A DNA stretch of 64,000 nucleotides from Torymus aiolomorphi (lineage: Eukaryota; Arthropoda; Insecta; Hymenoptera; Torymidae): contig CM070873.1 in assembly GCA_036365515.1 (NCBI GenBank), positions 20,821,257 to 20,885,256 on the forward strand, read 5' to 3'. A model generated the notes under the pieces. It saw only the letters and a program-made list of their open reading frames with translations, ran no database searches and was not told the DNA's origin. This document shows, in pieces, positions 43,852 through 55,650 of the stretch (position 1 is the stretch's first letter; each line of letters opens with the position of its first letter). The translations under genes and the position numbers were made by a program.

Positions 43852-46800
43852 CCCTCTCTCTCTCTCTTTCTCCCCCCCCCCCCTCTCTCACGCCAAATAC
43901 CTCATTTAAATACATTCAATATATTTTTTTATAAAGCTTTTATAATAAAACATTTTTATATTACTTTTTACAAAAGTATAAACCAAGGCAAGTAACAGTG
44001 TATTACCAGCCGCTTCTATGTAATTTTCTCTACGAAAAATTTTTAGAAAGACGAACTTAAAATGGTAAAAAATATTTAAAAAACTTTTTCTGTGAATACG
44101 TTTGTAATAAACTCATTAAATACAAATCTAACAAAAGAAAGTAATGAAATCAATACGCATAAAGTCAAGTACTTACCATTAATTCTTGGAATAAATAAAA
44201 AATTTTTTTTTATTTAAAGAATTCATTTAATCGCCAACACTTATATCTATGTGAATATTACTATTTCAAATACGTTTTGTCGATAGCTATGTTTTTTTCA
44301 ACTTGAAGACCTAAAATTTATCTTCCTTGGAACATTGTATATTGGAATCAAAATTTCATTTAAATAACGATGTTTGATGTAAAAATTTCTACAAATTAAA
44401 CAAAAGAAAGTTATGAAATCAATTCCTATAAAGTCAAGTATTTATTATCATAAATCTATTTTCGGAGTAAATACATTTTTTTATTACAAACATTTATTCG
44501 CCAACGCTTATATATATTTTTATATGTTACTTCAACAAAGAATATAGAAGTTCAAAATTTCGAACTCAAAGACAAAAAAATTCATTTTCCTTCAAGATAT
44601 TGCATGTTGGAATTGAATTCATTTAAACGACATTTTTTAAATAATACAAAAGAAAGTTGTGATATCAATTCCCAGATAATCAAGTATTTTTATTATCATT
44701 TAAACCACGACATTTTTTATAAATTATGCAAAAGAATGTTGTGATATCTATTCCCAGATAGTTAAGTATTTTTATTATAATTATAATTGAGTTGATTATA
44801 TATTATAACGATACTTTCTTTTTCGAACAATATCTTTTACATTATATATGATTGAGATGTTAATGGTTCAACGGTCAATTTTTACGTTTATATCCATGTG
44901 GCCTAGTGGAATTGCTTACTCTATTTATTATATAATATTTATAATAATAAGCCAGCTATCCCAAAAGTTCTTAAGAAATAAGAAATTTTTTCAAAAAGTT
45001 TTCCACAGAAATTTGAATATCTTTTTATAAAACTTTGAGATACTGTAAAATATTTATTAAACTTATATGTAGATTTGTTTGACACATTTTAAAGGTTTTT
45101 CATTGTAAAAAATTAATGATAAACATACTTGCCGGACCCGTCCTTTGGCAGTTCAAGCTATTGAGCTACATAATTTGCTAAAGAAATATCGAATGATTAT
45201 TAGTACATTAACGATTTAGAAATAAATATCCTTTTGGCACGTTAAGAATACAATTGCATAATAAAAGTAGAGTACTTCAAAAAATATTATTTGATAAAAT
45301 TATAAAAGTAATTGATAATAATCTTATTATTGTAATGTTCTAATAATATAAAGTTCATATAACAATTATTATGTATACTGCATGCATTTGCGTATGACAT
45401 TTAGTCATGAACTATACAAAAAATTAATGTTATCATTATGAAATCCATTCATGGCCAGCACTGACTCAAGTAGATGTGTTACTATTTATAATAATATTAA
45501 TACTCGTCGTATAGTTGAATTCAATTAAACTATTGAATTTCAATAAACTATGTCAATAAACTAATTGAAATTGAAATAAAATTAATCGACAATCAATTTA
45601 AGGCGATGTTAGTGCCATCCGTTACTGATGATTGCAGGGATACATTATTTTCATTCAATTTTGAGTTTGGAGACAATATCACTCTGGTGTGTTATAGTTA
45701 GTTATCAAATCTATAACATGTCAGAGAGATTTTTTGTCAAAATTAAAAATTGAATGAGAAAAACGGGACTTCAGTCGGCGATAACTAAGGGGCCTTACAT
45801 CGCCTTACCGAAAAGCGAAAACTAAGCAATGTTGCCAAAACAGTTCTAGAAATTTTCTTTTTTTTAATAGTCAACTGTTTCGCTAAAAACTGCCAAAGGA
45901 CGGGTCCGGCAAGTATGTTTATCATTAATTTTTTACAATGAAAAACCTTTAAAATGTGTCAAACAAATCTACATATAAGTTTAATAAATATTTTACAGTA
46001 TCTCAAAGTTTTATAAAAAGATATTCAAATTTCTGTGGAAAACTTTTTGAAAAAATTTCTTATTTCTTAAGAACTTTTGGGATAGCTGGCTTATTATTAT
46101 AAATATTATATAATAAATAGAGTAAGCAATTCCACTAGGCCACATGGATATAAACGTAAAAATTGACCGTTGAACCATTAACATCTCAATCATATATAAT
46201 GTAAAAGATATTGTTCGAAAAAGAAAGTATCGTTATAATATATAATCAACTCAATTATAATTATAATAATAAAAATACTTAACTATCTGGGAATAGATAT
46301 CACAACATTCTTTTGCATAATTTATAAAAAATGTCGTGGTTTAAATGATAATAAAAATACTTGATTATCTGGGAATTGATATCACAACTTTCTTTTGTAT
46401 TATTTAAAAAATGTCGTTTAAATGAATTCAATTCCAACATGCAATATCTTGAAGGAAAATGAATTTTTTGTCTTTGAGTTCGAAATTTTGAACTTCTATA
46501 TTCTTTGTTGAAGTAACATATAAAAATATATATAAGCGTTGGCGAATAAATGTTTGTAATAAAAAAATGTATTTACTCCGAAAATAGATTTATGATAATA
46601 AATACTTGACTTTATAGGAATTGATTTCATAACTTTCTTTTGTTTAATTTGTAGAAATTTTTACATCAAACATCGTTATTTAAATGAAATTTTGATTCCA
46701 ATATACAATGTTCCAAGGAAGATAAATTTTAGGTCTTCAAGTTGAAAAAAACATAGCTATCGACAAAACGTATTTGAAATAGTAATATTCACATAGATAT

Positions 46801-47189
46801 AAGTGTTGGCGATTAAATGAATTCTTTAAATAAAAAAAAAATTTTTATTTATTCCAAGAATTAATGGTAAGTACTTGACTTTATGCGTATTGATTTCATT
46901 ACTTTCTTTTGTTAGATTTGTATTTAATGAGTTTATTACAAACGTATTCACAGAAAAAGTTTTTTAAATATTTTTTACCATTTTAAGTTCGTCTTTCTAA
47001 AAATTTTTCGTAGAGAAAATTACATAGAAGCGGCTGGTAATACACTGTTACTTGCCTTGGTTTATACTTTTGTAAAAAGTAATATAAAAATGTTTTATTA
47101 TAAAAGCTTTATAAAAAAATATATTGAATGTATTTAAATGAGGTATTTGGCGTGAGAGAGGGGGGGGAGAAAGAGAGAGAGAGAGAGGG
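43852..47189. repeat. Large palindrome 2 (arms ~1.3 kb, loop ~730 bp)
   Basis: 43852-45153 and 45888-47189 are inverted copies. They are so similar that a 183-bp stretch (44848-45030 and 46011-46193) translates identically from both. The arms contain repeated AAAAGAAAGT..TG..ATCAAT and GTCAAGTA blocks, and end at the loop with ACTTGCCGGACCCGTCC, related to the corresponding edge of palindrome 1. The outer edges are CT/GA-rich. Confidence 0.8.
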
Positions 47190-47750
47190 CGGGGGGATAT
47201 CACAACTTTCTTTTGTTTTTTATTACATAAGCTTTATGAAAAATGTATATTGAATGGATTTAAATGAGGTTTTTGGTGTGAGATAGAAAAGAGAGAGGGG
47301 TGGGAGGAGAGAGTAGTAAATACTTGACTTTATGCTATTGATTTCATTACTTTCTATTGTTTGATTTGTATTTAACGAGTTTATTACAAACGTATTCACA
47401 GAAAAAGTTTTTTAAATATCTTTTAACATTTCAAGTTCGACTTTCTAAAAATTTTGCGTAGAGAAAATTACATAGAAGCGGCTAGTAATACACTGTTACT
47501 TGTCTAGGTTTATACTTTTTTAAAAAGTAATAAAAAAATTTTTTATTATAAAAGCTTTATAAAAAATATATATTGAATGTATTTAAATGAGGTACTTGGC
47601 GTGAGATAGAGAGAGAGAGAGAGAGAGAGAGACTGAGAGAGAGAGAGAGAGCGGGAGGATATCACAACTTTCTTTTGTTTTTTCATTACATAAGCTTTAT
47701 GAAAAATGTATATTGAATGCATTTAAATGAGGTTTTTGGTGTGAGATATT
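47190..47750. repeat. ~480-bp tandem copy of the outer palindrome arm
   Basis: 47315-47640 repeats 46856-47165 in direct orientation (AGAAGCGGCTAGTAATACAC against AGAAGCGGCTGGTAATACAC). GA microsatellites lie between (47605-47655). Confidence 0.65.
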
Positions 47751-49160
47751 TATGTCACTAAGCAATATTTTCTTCTATGCAAATTATATGAAACTCATAA
47801 AGCGTAATTATTTATTATTAATACACACTTGTTATATTAAAAAAATATTTGAAACTGATTTTTAATAGAAGTTTTAAAAATTTGATTATAAACACTTCAT
47901 GTAAGACATCATACCAGTTACTTTATTTTATTTATTACACAAAACACTGAAAATTATATATCACTCAGCAATATTTTTTTCTATGCAAAAGCTTATTATG
48001 AAGTTTATGAATCTCATAACATGTAATTATTTTATTTATATTAATACACACTTGTTCTATTCTCAAATATTTGAAACTGATTTTTAATAGAAGTTTTAAA
48101 ATTTGATTATAAACACTTCATGTAGCACATCGTACCAGTACCATATTTTATTTATTATTACACAAAACATTGAAAATTATATTGTATATTTATATATAAC
48201 CTCGCGTGTCACTGAGCAATATTTTCTTGTATGCAAAAGTTTATTATGATGTTTATGAACCTCATAAGATGTAATTACTTATTAATACACGCTTAAGCTA
48301 TTTTCAAAATATTTGAAACTGATTTTAAGGAGAAGTTTTTAAATTTGATATAACATTTCATGCAACACATTTTACCCGTATTTTATTTTTTTATATTACA
48401 CCAAATACTGATAGATGTCATTTTGTAATCACAATTTGTTATCAATAACATTTGATTTATATATGCACTTCATTGGACATATCATACTGATATTTTATTT
48501 TATTTAATAATACAAAACACTGATTACATGCCATTTTTTAATCACTATATGTTATTTGTCATCAATAAAATTTAGTTATATATGCACTTCATGCAACACA
48601 TCATACCGGTATTTTATTTTATTTATTACGCAAAACACTGATTAGATGTCGTTTTGTAATAATAATAATTTAATCCTGTCAAATATGAAGACCAATTTTT
48701 AATATTCTTCTAAAATAATTATTTTATTTATTAATACACACTTGTTCTATTCTCAAATATTTGAAACTGATTTTTAATAGAAGTTTTAAAATTTAATTAT
48801 AAACACTTCATGTAGCACGTCATACCAGTACCATATTTTAAACACTGAAAATTATATTGTATATTTATATATATAACCTCGCGTGTCACTGAGCAATATT
48901 TTTTGTATGCAAAAGTTTATTATGATGTTTATAAACCTCATAAGACGTAATTACTTATTAATACACACTTGAGCTATTTTCAAAATATTTGAAACTGATT
49001 TTAAGGAGAAGTTTTTTAATTTGATATAACATTTCATGCAACACATTTTACCGGTATTTTATTTTTTTATATTACACCAAATACTGGTAGATGTCATTTT
49101 TTAATCACAATCACAATTTGTTATCAATAACATTTGATTTATAAAATTTTCATGTTGAGG
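47751..49160. repeat. ~240-bp tandem array
   Basis: Units near 47755, 47961, 48210, 48555 (partial) and 48885 share GAGCAATATTTT, AATACACACTTG.TCTATT, ATATTTGAAACTGATTTT and CTTCATG.A.CACAT. No coding sequence. Confidence 0.65.
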
Positions 49161-49163
49161 ATA

Positions 49164-49450
49164 TTATAAAATACATCTTGAAAATATTGTATCGTAAATA
49201 GTATTTGCCTGCACTTCTGTTTTTCTTTCTTGAGTAGTGCTATATATATTCTTACTATCTTCTTTAATATAAATTATTCTATTCCTACGCGTCTGTTCAT
49301 GTATTAAAATAACTTTTTGTCGTCCATTAATAATAAAATAACAACCAGGGTCATGAGGGCAGTCGTTCATTTTTGCTAATTCAAAATTAGATTTTTCAGA
49401 CACATTACACGATTAGAACTCCTTAACATTATTGGCTATATTATACATAT
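49164..49450 (-). pseudogene. Captured fragment of RNA polymerase III second-largest subunit (RPC2/POLR3B-like)
   Basis: The minus strand reads PIMLRSSNRVM, then after a one-base shift FELAKMNDCPHDPGCYFIIN, GRQKVILIHEQTRRNRIIYI and KEDSKNIYSTTQERKTE. The second-largest subunit of RNA polymerase III has the block MLRSSN, ECP.DPGGYFI..G.EKVILIQEQ..KNR, then a Ser/Thr-rich stretch and EKK, in this order; the ILIQEQ...NR wording is specific to the Pol III version. An AG (GTATAATATAG) precedes PIM, as at an exon start. The fragment is about 90 codons out of more than 1,100, with altered conserved residues (GCY for GGY). It is therefore a pseudogene piece, carried into repeats. Confidence 0.8.
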
Positions 49451-49642
49451 ATCTCAATATTTCCAAAAGGACTCGAAAAAAATCTTCTGGTATAATATCT
49501 GTAAAAAATCTGTAAAAATAAAAAATCACACAAAGTATCAATTTTTACAACATGATTTTAGCCATTTAACATTCAGCCAGTAAGTATTTATCTAATAAAA
49601 GTTATTTTTCCCATTGATTGACTGATACACGAAGAATAGATA

Positions 49643-50010
49643 AATCTTTAATATAAATTATTCTATTCCTAAGCGTCTGTTCATGTATTAAAATAATTTT
49701 TTGTTGTCCATTAATAATAAAATAACAACCAGGGTCATGAGGGCAGTCGTTCATTTTTGCTAATTCAAAATTTTCAGACACATTACATGATTAGAACTCC
49801 TTATCCCTATATTTCCAAAAGGACTCGAAAAAAATCTTCTGGTATAATTCTGGTATAATATCTATAAAAAATCTGTAAAAATAAAAAATCACACAAAGTA
49901 TCAATTTTACAAAATGATTTTAGCCATTTAACATTTAGCCAGTAAGTACTTATCTAATAAAAGTTATTTTCCCATTGATTGATTGATACACGAAGAATAG
50001 ATAAATTCTT
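49643..50010 (-). pseudogene. Second copy of the RPC2-like fragment with its flank
   Basis: A ~390-bp head-to-tail duplication of 49260-49640. It again encodes ELAKMNDCPHDPGCYFIING and ILIHEQTLRNRIIYIKD but stops sooner. Between the copies the flank GTCAATCAATGGGAAAAATA (minus) is also duplicated. Confidence 0.72.
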
Positions 50011-50580
50011 CTCATCACCAGTTGACTATTTGAGATTTTTACATATTATTAACTAATTTATACTAACTCACGATATCACGATATGATCACGATATGATAA
50101 CATTTGTAATATATATATATATCTGTGTGTATAATAAAAAAATACTGACATGTTATTATATGTAAATATATAAGGTTAGGTCGATATATATATATATATA
50201 TATATACACGCTGGGTCGTATGGGGTCACGTGACGTTATACGTATCACGTGATCGGAAGCGGATGCAGGTCTGATGAAAGAAAAGGAAAAAATTTAAAGA
50301 TCGGAATCGACCAGTCTGATTCTTTGATACTCAATATCTCTTAAATGAGACAATATTTTTGAATAAAACCTTCAAATTTTTCTAGCTTAATGAACATAGA
50401 TTTCAACAAGTGTATTATGCTAGATATTTATTCTGCATAGATAAAATACAACGCGATCAAAGTTTTCGCGCTCTCATATCAAAGAATATAAGGCACGGGT
50501 CACTCCTTAGGCCTCTTCTGCATTGTTTGACTGTTACTTGCCTTCGGAGCGCTCCCGCGCTCCTTGATAATAAACTTACA
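50011..50580 (+). mobile_element. Hairpin-ended element, copy 2
   Basis: On the plus strand it ends with the hairpin GGAGCGC-TCCC-GCGCTCC (50546-50563) followed by TTGATA. Upstream are AGGCCTCTTCTGCA, a conserved ~300-bp body and GGGTCACGTGACG next to TA microsatellites (50110-50125, 50182-50205). It is a diverged relative of 25313-25735 in opposite orientation. Confidence 0.5.
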
Positions 50581-50623
50581 TAAAACCAATTACTACTTAT
50601 TTCCATTTATTTCCGGACTTAAC

Positions 50624-50942
50624 AATTTAATCCTTTATGCGAACCGAGAGCGTTATCAGTTTCCACATCATCATAATAGCCGAACAAAGGAAGAACTATT
50701 CCATTTTTATCAAAATTTTGTTGTTGCTTCTCCCACAACGAACCTTGTACAAAATTCGTTAATATATTTTTTCTTTTGTTAATGACTCTATATAATTTAA
50801 TGTTGCATGGAATAGTCCGTCTAATTGCAACAATTTTATGAGCGAATTTTTCAAGGAGAAATGCACGATTGAAATAGTTGTACTATCGCCCCGTATAGTT
50901 GAAGGTACTTGAATTATTGGACATACTTGAGGCTCAGTATAT
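50624..50942 (-). pseudogene. CACTA-like transposase exon, downstream half
   Basis: The minus strand reads LYTEPQVCPIIQVPSTI, then HFSLKNSLIKLLQLDG, and after a one-base shift NILTNFVQGSLWEKQQQNF and VLPLFGYYDDVETDNALGSH. The YYDD.ETDNALGSHKG block precedes GAVYA.IPCLPPE in this transposase type, and here it is split from it by the 7.3-kb intron. It is the continuation of the exon at 52254-52527, cut by the foldback element between. Confidence 0.6.
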
Positions 50943-50946
50943 AAAT

Positions 50947-52249
50947 GGGAGCGTCCAGCAGAAACGGGCCACCGAGCGCGCGCGGTGCCTTTTTTCGCGT
51001 AAAAGGCGTTCTGTTTAACTCGTTCATAATCGTATGCTGCGTCTTTGAAAAAAAAACCAAGGACCTATATCGATAGATTTTTCCTGCTCTTTCCAATGGT
51101 GCCATTGTTTTTATTGCGAAACGCTTTCTTCCGGACGAAAACTCGAGTTGAATATTGAAAGCCATTTTTCTCAAAGTATATCATGTTTTTTTTTAAATAA
51201 ACTACACCATTGGAAAGTACAACTCTTAAGCTTCAAAATCCTATCTTGGAGAAGTTGGAGAAATAAAGGGTTTAAAAGTAACAACATAAAAAAGACAGCA
51301 CCGAGGGTCCGCGCGAGCCCCTCGCGCCCGTGCGTACGGCACGTTTAAGTGCACGCTCTATTCAATTTGCTAATAATCGTGTACCAAGTCTCTGAAAAAA
51401 GAACTAAGGACATATATCGATAGATTTTTTCCTGCTCTTTCCAATGGTGCTATTATTTTTATTCCGAAATGCTTCCTTCTAGTTGAAAATTCCATTTGAA
51501 TGTTTAAACTCTATTTTTTCAATAAAATATCAGTCTTTTCTTCAAAATGAATTATATTCTTCAAAAGTACAAGTCTTAAACTATAAAATATTATATTTTT
51601 AAGTTGAAACATGAAAAGTTCAAAAATAGTAAGATCAAAAAGACAGCGGCTGCCCGAACTTTTTACGCTATGCTCAAGGGCGGATTAATACACGCGATGT
51701 GCTATTTCGCCCTTTCTTTTTTGCATTTCGGAATAAAAATAATAGCACCATTGGAAAGAGCAGGAAAAAATCTATCGATATATGTCCTTAGTTCTTTTTT
51801 CAGAGACTTGGTACACGATTATTAGCGAATTGAATAGAGCGTGCACTTAAACGTGCCGTACGCACGGGCGCGAGGGGCTCGCGCGGACCCTCGGCGCTGT
51901 CTTTTTCATGTTGTTACTTTTAAACTCTTTATTTCTCCAACTTCTCCAAGATAGGGTTTTGAAGCTTAAGAGTTGTAATTTCCAATGGTGTAGTTTATTT
52001 TGAAAAAAAACATGATATACTTTGAGAAAAATGGCTTTCAATATTCAACTTGAGTTTTCGTCCGGAAGAAAGCGTTTCGCAATAAAAACAATGGCACCAT
52101 TGGAAATAGCAGGAAAAAATCTATCGATATAGGTCCTTGGTTTTTTTTCAAAGACGCAGCATACGATTATGAACGAGTTAAACAGAGCGCCTTTTACGCG
52201 AAAAAAGGCACCGCGCGCGCTCGGTGGCCCGTTTCTGCTGGACGCTCCC
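50947..52249. mobile_element. GGGAGCG foldback element, four-module form
   Basis: The TSD AAAT is perfect (50943-50946, 52250-52253). The ends GGGAGCGTCCAGCAGAAAC are inverted. Each arm has two related ~345-bp modules, each with ATCGATAGATTTTT, CCTGCTCTTTCCAATGGTG and a GC-rich part. It interrupts a transposase exon, whose frame resumes on the other side. Confidence 0.85.
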
Positions 52250-52253
52250 AAAT

Positions 52254-52527
52254 TCTTATTTTTGTACATCCGTAAACGTCTATCTTCAGAGTTGTACTCA
52301 AAAAATGGATCTTTATATTTATGAAACGGTTTTGAAATTTCCAGAACAACTTCATCACTTACGGCATTGTGCAAATTAGTATTCAATTTATCAAGCAAAT
52401 AAGGGTTATATGAATCTTGTATAAAATTTTGTAAAAGTTTGATGATAAATTGAATATCACTTCGATTAAGTGTAATGTTTTCATACAATTGACAAGTTAA
52501 CTGCAAAATATCTTTATTAAGATCCAT
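52254..52527 (-). pseudogene. CACTA-like transposase exon, upstream half
   Basis: It reads MDLNKDILQLTCQLYENITL, then FIIKLLQNFIQDSYNPYLL and DEVVLEISKPFHKYKDPFFE. A helical N-terminal segment with no catalytic motif. It continues, after the foldback element, at 50942 downward. Confidence 0.5.
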
Positions 52528-53157
52528 TTCTTACAAAAATATGAATTCAAAAAACTATCTACCTTTTCTGTCTAAACAATAAAAAAAATAGTTGCTAATA
52601 TCTATCTTTTTACTCTTCGGTTAAAAATGCAGCTATTTAGTTAATTTTTTTATTTCCTAAAATACATCGTCGTTTTTCCATATTAAAAAGCACTTTTTGA
52701 ATAAATAACCATATGTGCGGACACGCTACAGGATAAACAAAGATTCAAGATTTTACTTTGAAACAATATTTCATTGAACGTAAAAAATATTTCTTGAAAT
52801 ATAGAACATGCCTTTCATAATTCGACAAAATGTAAAAAATATGTTCTTGTCTTCAGTGCATAATTTCTTTTTTTAAGTAAATACAATTTTGTTTTAAAAA
52901 ATTTATATTGTAAATTAGAAAATTTGAATTATATACTTTTGGAAGAGCACATACAAGAGCGTACATATTTTTGAGAAAAATGATAAAAGTATTGTAAGAG
53001 GCACATACAACAAACATTCAAAAATTTAAAATTATTAACTATAAAAACCACTGCAAAATTGTTAATATATATTGTAGAAAATCTTATTTGGTAAACATGT
53101 GCGTTTTCAACAATAGACAATTCACTTATTGGTTAGATAGATTACAAGAAAACTTAC
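52528..53157. other. Unassigned intronic or spacer sequence
   Basis: AT-rich; no repeat or product recognised. Confidence 0.35.
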
Positions 53158-53374
53158 AGGCGGTGTTTATTTGGGGGTTTTTATTGAAAATGTCGTTAGT
53201 ATCATTATAGTCCGTTACTTGGTAAATTGAATTATCAGTCCCTTCTTTGGTTGGTAGCAGTTTTTTAATATCGCATCGACTTTTTGCTAAGGTAATTAGT
53301 CTTTGAGCGTATGAGGGCCATACACTTGTGAATTCCACCGATTCACTATACGTGCGTTTGAAATCTGTAAGTAT
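53158..53374 (-). pseudogene. CACTA-like gene, second visible exon
   Basis: Reading ILTDFKRTYSESVEFTSVWP, SYAQRLITLAKSRCDIKKLL. It starts after an acceptor TTCCAG (53375-53380) and ends at donor GTAAGTT (53151-53157). The flanks and phase agree with the neighbouring exon. I do not recognise the product by itself; it is assigned by position and strand. Confidence 0.5.
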
Positions 53375-53483
53375 CTGGAATGTTTAATAAATATTTATTA
53401 ATTCAATAATGTTAATTTAATCATAATAATATAATATAAATTTTCAATTCAATTGAAAGAAACGACAAAAATTAAATATTTAC

Positions 53484-53621
53484 CAAAATTTTTGCAACAT
53501 CTGTTTTTAAAACTTGAAATGTTTGTAACACATCAAGTCCTTTTATGTCAGAGTATGCAGGACTATAGCGGTGATGATAAGAATCATTCCACATCTTTAT
53601 AATGCCTTCTTTATCGACATA
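53484..53621 (-). pseudogene. CACTA-like gene, first visible exon
   Basis: Reading AYVDKEGIIKMWNDSYHHRY, SPAYSDIKGLDVLQTFQVLK. It ends at donor GTAAAT (53478-53483) and joins in frame to the next exon. Upstream it is cut by a GTGCAC-family element end at 53622. The function is not recognised from this piece. Confidence 0.45.
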
Positions 53622-54064
53622 GGCTAATTTGTGCACGTGAGAATTGTGCACCGATTTATTGTGCACAGAGAAAAGAAAATTTTGTTCACAAAACGTTTTT
53701 ACTTTTGCACAAAAAATTGTACATTTTACGGAAAAAGATGAAATTCAGTAATGTGCACAAGATTGTTGTGCACAATAACATAAAATAATATTTCAACCAA
53801 AAGAAGTATTACACACTGTACTTATGTGTCGTGCACGTAATATAGGGCTGGGCGATTGTGCACAAATAAATTCATTAAAAATATATCTAACCGATTGTGC
53901 ACAAATCTATTTATTTAATTATTTAATTATTGCTCGCCGATTGTGCACTAAGTCTAGTTCATACGAAGGTTCATACGAAGTCTTATAGCAGTGTTGCCAG
54001 ATTGAGCAATAAGTAGCGAATTGGGCTAGTTTAAAAGCTGAGCTCGCGGGAAAAAAAACGAGAT
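53622..54064 (+). mobile_element. Partial GTGCAC-family element (single arm)
   Basis: It matches the left arm 36822-37265 through the same motif order (GGCTAATTTGTGCACGTGAG, GGGCTGGGCGATTG, GCGAATTGGGCTAG) and then stops abruptly. No opposite arm follows. Confidence 0.75.
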
Positions 54065-54429
54065 GTAGTCCAGGCGCCAGCCTGTGTGGCCGTAGCAAAT
54101 ATAATGCCGTGCTTAGCATCCAAGTTTTTCTTATGTATTTTGACCTCCTGAATCCGAATTTCTTGGGTGCTTAGCTCAAAAATGCAAAATGAATTTTTTA
54201 TTAACAATAAATAACGTTTTTTAACGAAAATTCCTGTTTAAACTCGAAAAAAATCGTTCTTTGACTTTATGTTGCATATAACCGTATAATTTGTTTATTT
54301 TACATAAAAAATTGAATAGAGATTTAAAAAATATAAATTTTTAATGCTAACAATAAAACTTACTTGCACCTTCTGTATAGACCGAGTATCGCGCAACAAC
54401 ATGCGGCATCGCGTTCATCTAAAAGTCGA
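54065..54429. other. Unassigned spacer
   Basis: No recognised feature. Confidence 0.35.
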
Positions 54430-54735
54430 GACATGGTGTGGTTCATGCACATAAGAATTATACACAAATTCATTGTGCACAGAAAAATGAACCCGTAATT
54501 TTATGCACAAAGCATTTTTATATTTTGCACATCATTTTTAATTAAAATAAAATGATAGATACCAATTTTTATGCACAATATTTTTATGTACATAAAAATA
54601 ATAGTTACATAAAAGATGTTGGATTCTGCACAAAGGATTGTGCACTTCATATGTTAGGAAACATAAAATGAAATGCAATATTGTGCAAAAAATTATTGTG
54701 CACAGTAATATAAAAGGATATTTTAAGGCCATGTG
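54430..54735 (+). mobile_element. Diverged GTGCAC-family element
   Basis: It starts GACATGGTGTGGTTCATGC and keeps decayed GTGCAC motifs at 15-bp intervals; further GTGCAC or TGCAC motifs occur to 54710. The right terminus is not readable. Confidence 0.55.
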
Positions 54736-55190
54736 ATACTCAAATGAAAATCCCTACCTTACCGATATGTCGGTAACAGACTGTATATTGAGTAATAATT
54801 AAATTATGAATAATTTTTTTAACAAAAACGCTCTGTCAGGCGCTCGGGAATTCTTCGAAGATGATTATGTCAAAGTTTCACAATTGAAATAATAACTGTC
54901 ATCGAGTTATTTAGTTTTTAGTCATATTTTTTAGCTAAAAATTGAATAACAGCTCGAATATACATCGGATTTGCGTGAAATTTAACACATATGCTTGTTG
55001 TATCATTTGCGAGCGCCTGACAGTCTTCTTTTTTTGAAAGTCGCCAAAAAGTATTATTTTATTTTTTTACATAAATAAACTTCCGACACTAAGTTGTGAG
55101 GTTGGCATCACTTCTATATCACTATCGTAAAATGGCAGACAGTAAGGCATACCAACCTTTTTCACGCGATGTATTTGTTTACGTTGTATT
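54736..55190. other. Unassigned spacer
   Basis: Nothing recognised. Confidence 0.35.
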
Positions 55191-55650
55191 GTTTTCGGAA
55201 ATGGCAGTAGATGGCGCTATGACTACCATTTGGAAAATAAAATTATAAATTATATGATAAAATGATAATTAAAGTAAAATAGAATTGAAAAACTTTAGCT
55301 TTGCAAATTATCTGATTATTGTTGTGCGATATACATATACATATATCTAAACGATAGAATAGCGATGAATTGCGTTCATAACCTCAAAATCATCATGTGA
55401 TAATGTTTTGAATATGATATTGTTTTCGGTAATGGCAGTAGATGGCGCTATGACTACCATTTGGAAAATAAAATTATAAATTATATGATAAAATGATAAT
55501 TAAAGTAAAATAGAATTGAAAAACTTCAGCTTTGCAAATTATCTGATTATTGTTGTGCGATATACATATACATATATCTAAATGATAGAATAGCGATGAA
55601 TTGCGTTCATAACCTCAAAATCATCATGTGATAATGTTTTGAATATGAAT
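55191..55650. repeat. 231-bp tandem duplication
   Basis: Two head-to-tail copies begin GTTTTCGG.AATGGCAGTAG at 55191 and 55422, and differ at only a few positions, so the duplication is recent. Confidence 0.88.

Larger units (their letters stand above)
43297..50623 (-). other. 7.3-kb intron of the CACTA-like gene, packed with repeats
   Basis: The donor is GTTAAGT (50617-50623, minus strand) and the acceptor AG lies at 43297-43298. The flanking codons join in frame. It contains palindrome 2, tandem arrays, the POLR3B-like fragment and a hairpin-ended element, each listed separately. The stretch 43310-43850 has no recognised feature. Confidence 0.6.

Noticed and set aside
44848..46193. Two identical 60-codon frames
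   Set aside because: They are the two arms of palindrome 2; identity shows arm similarity, not a gene pair.
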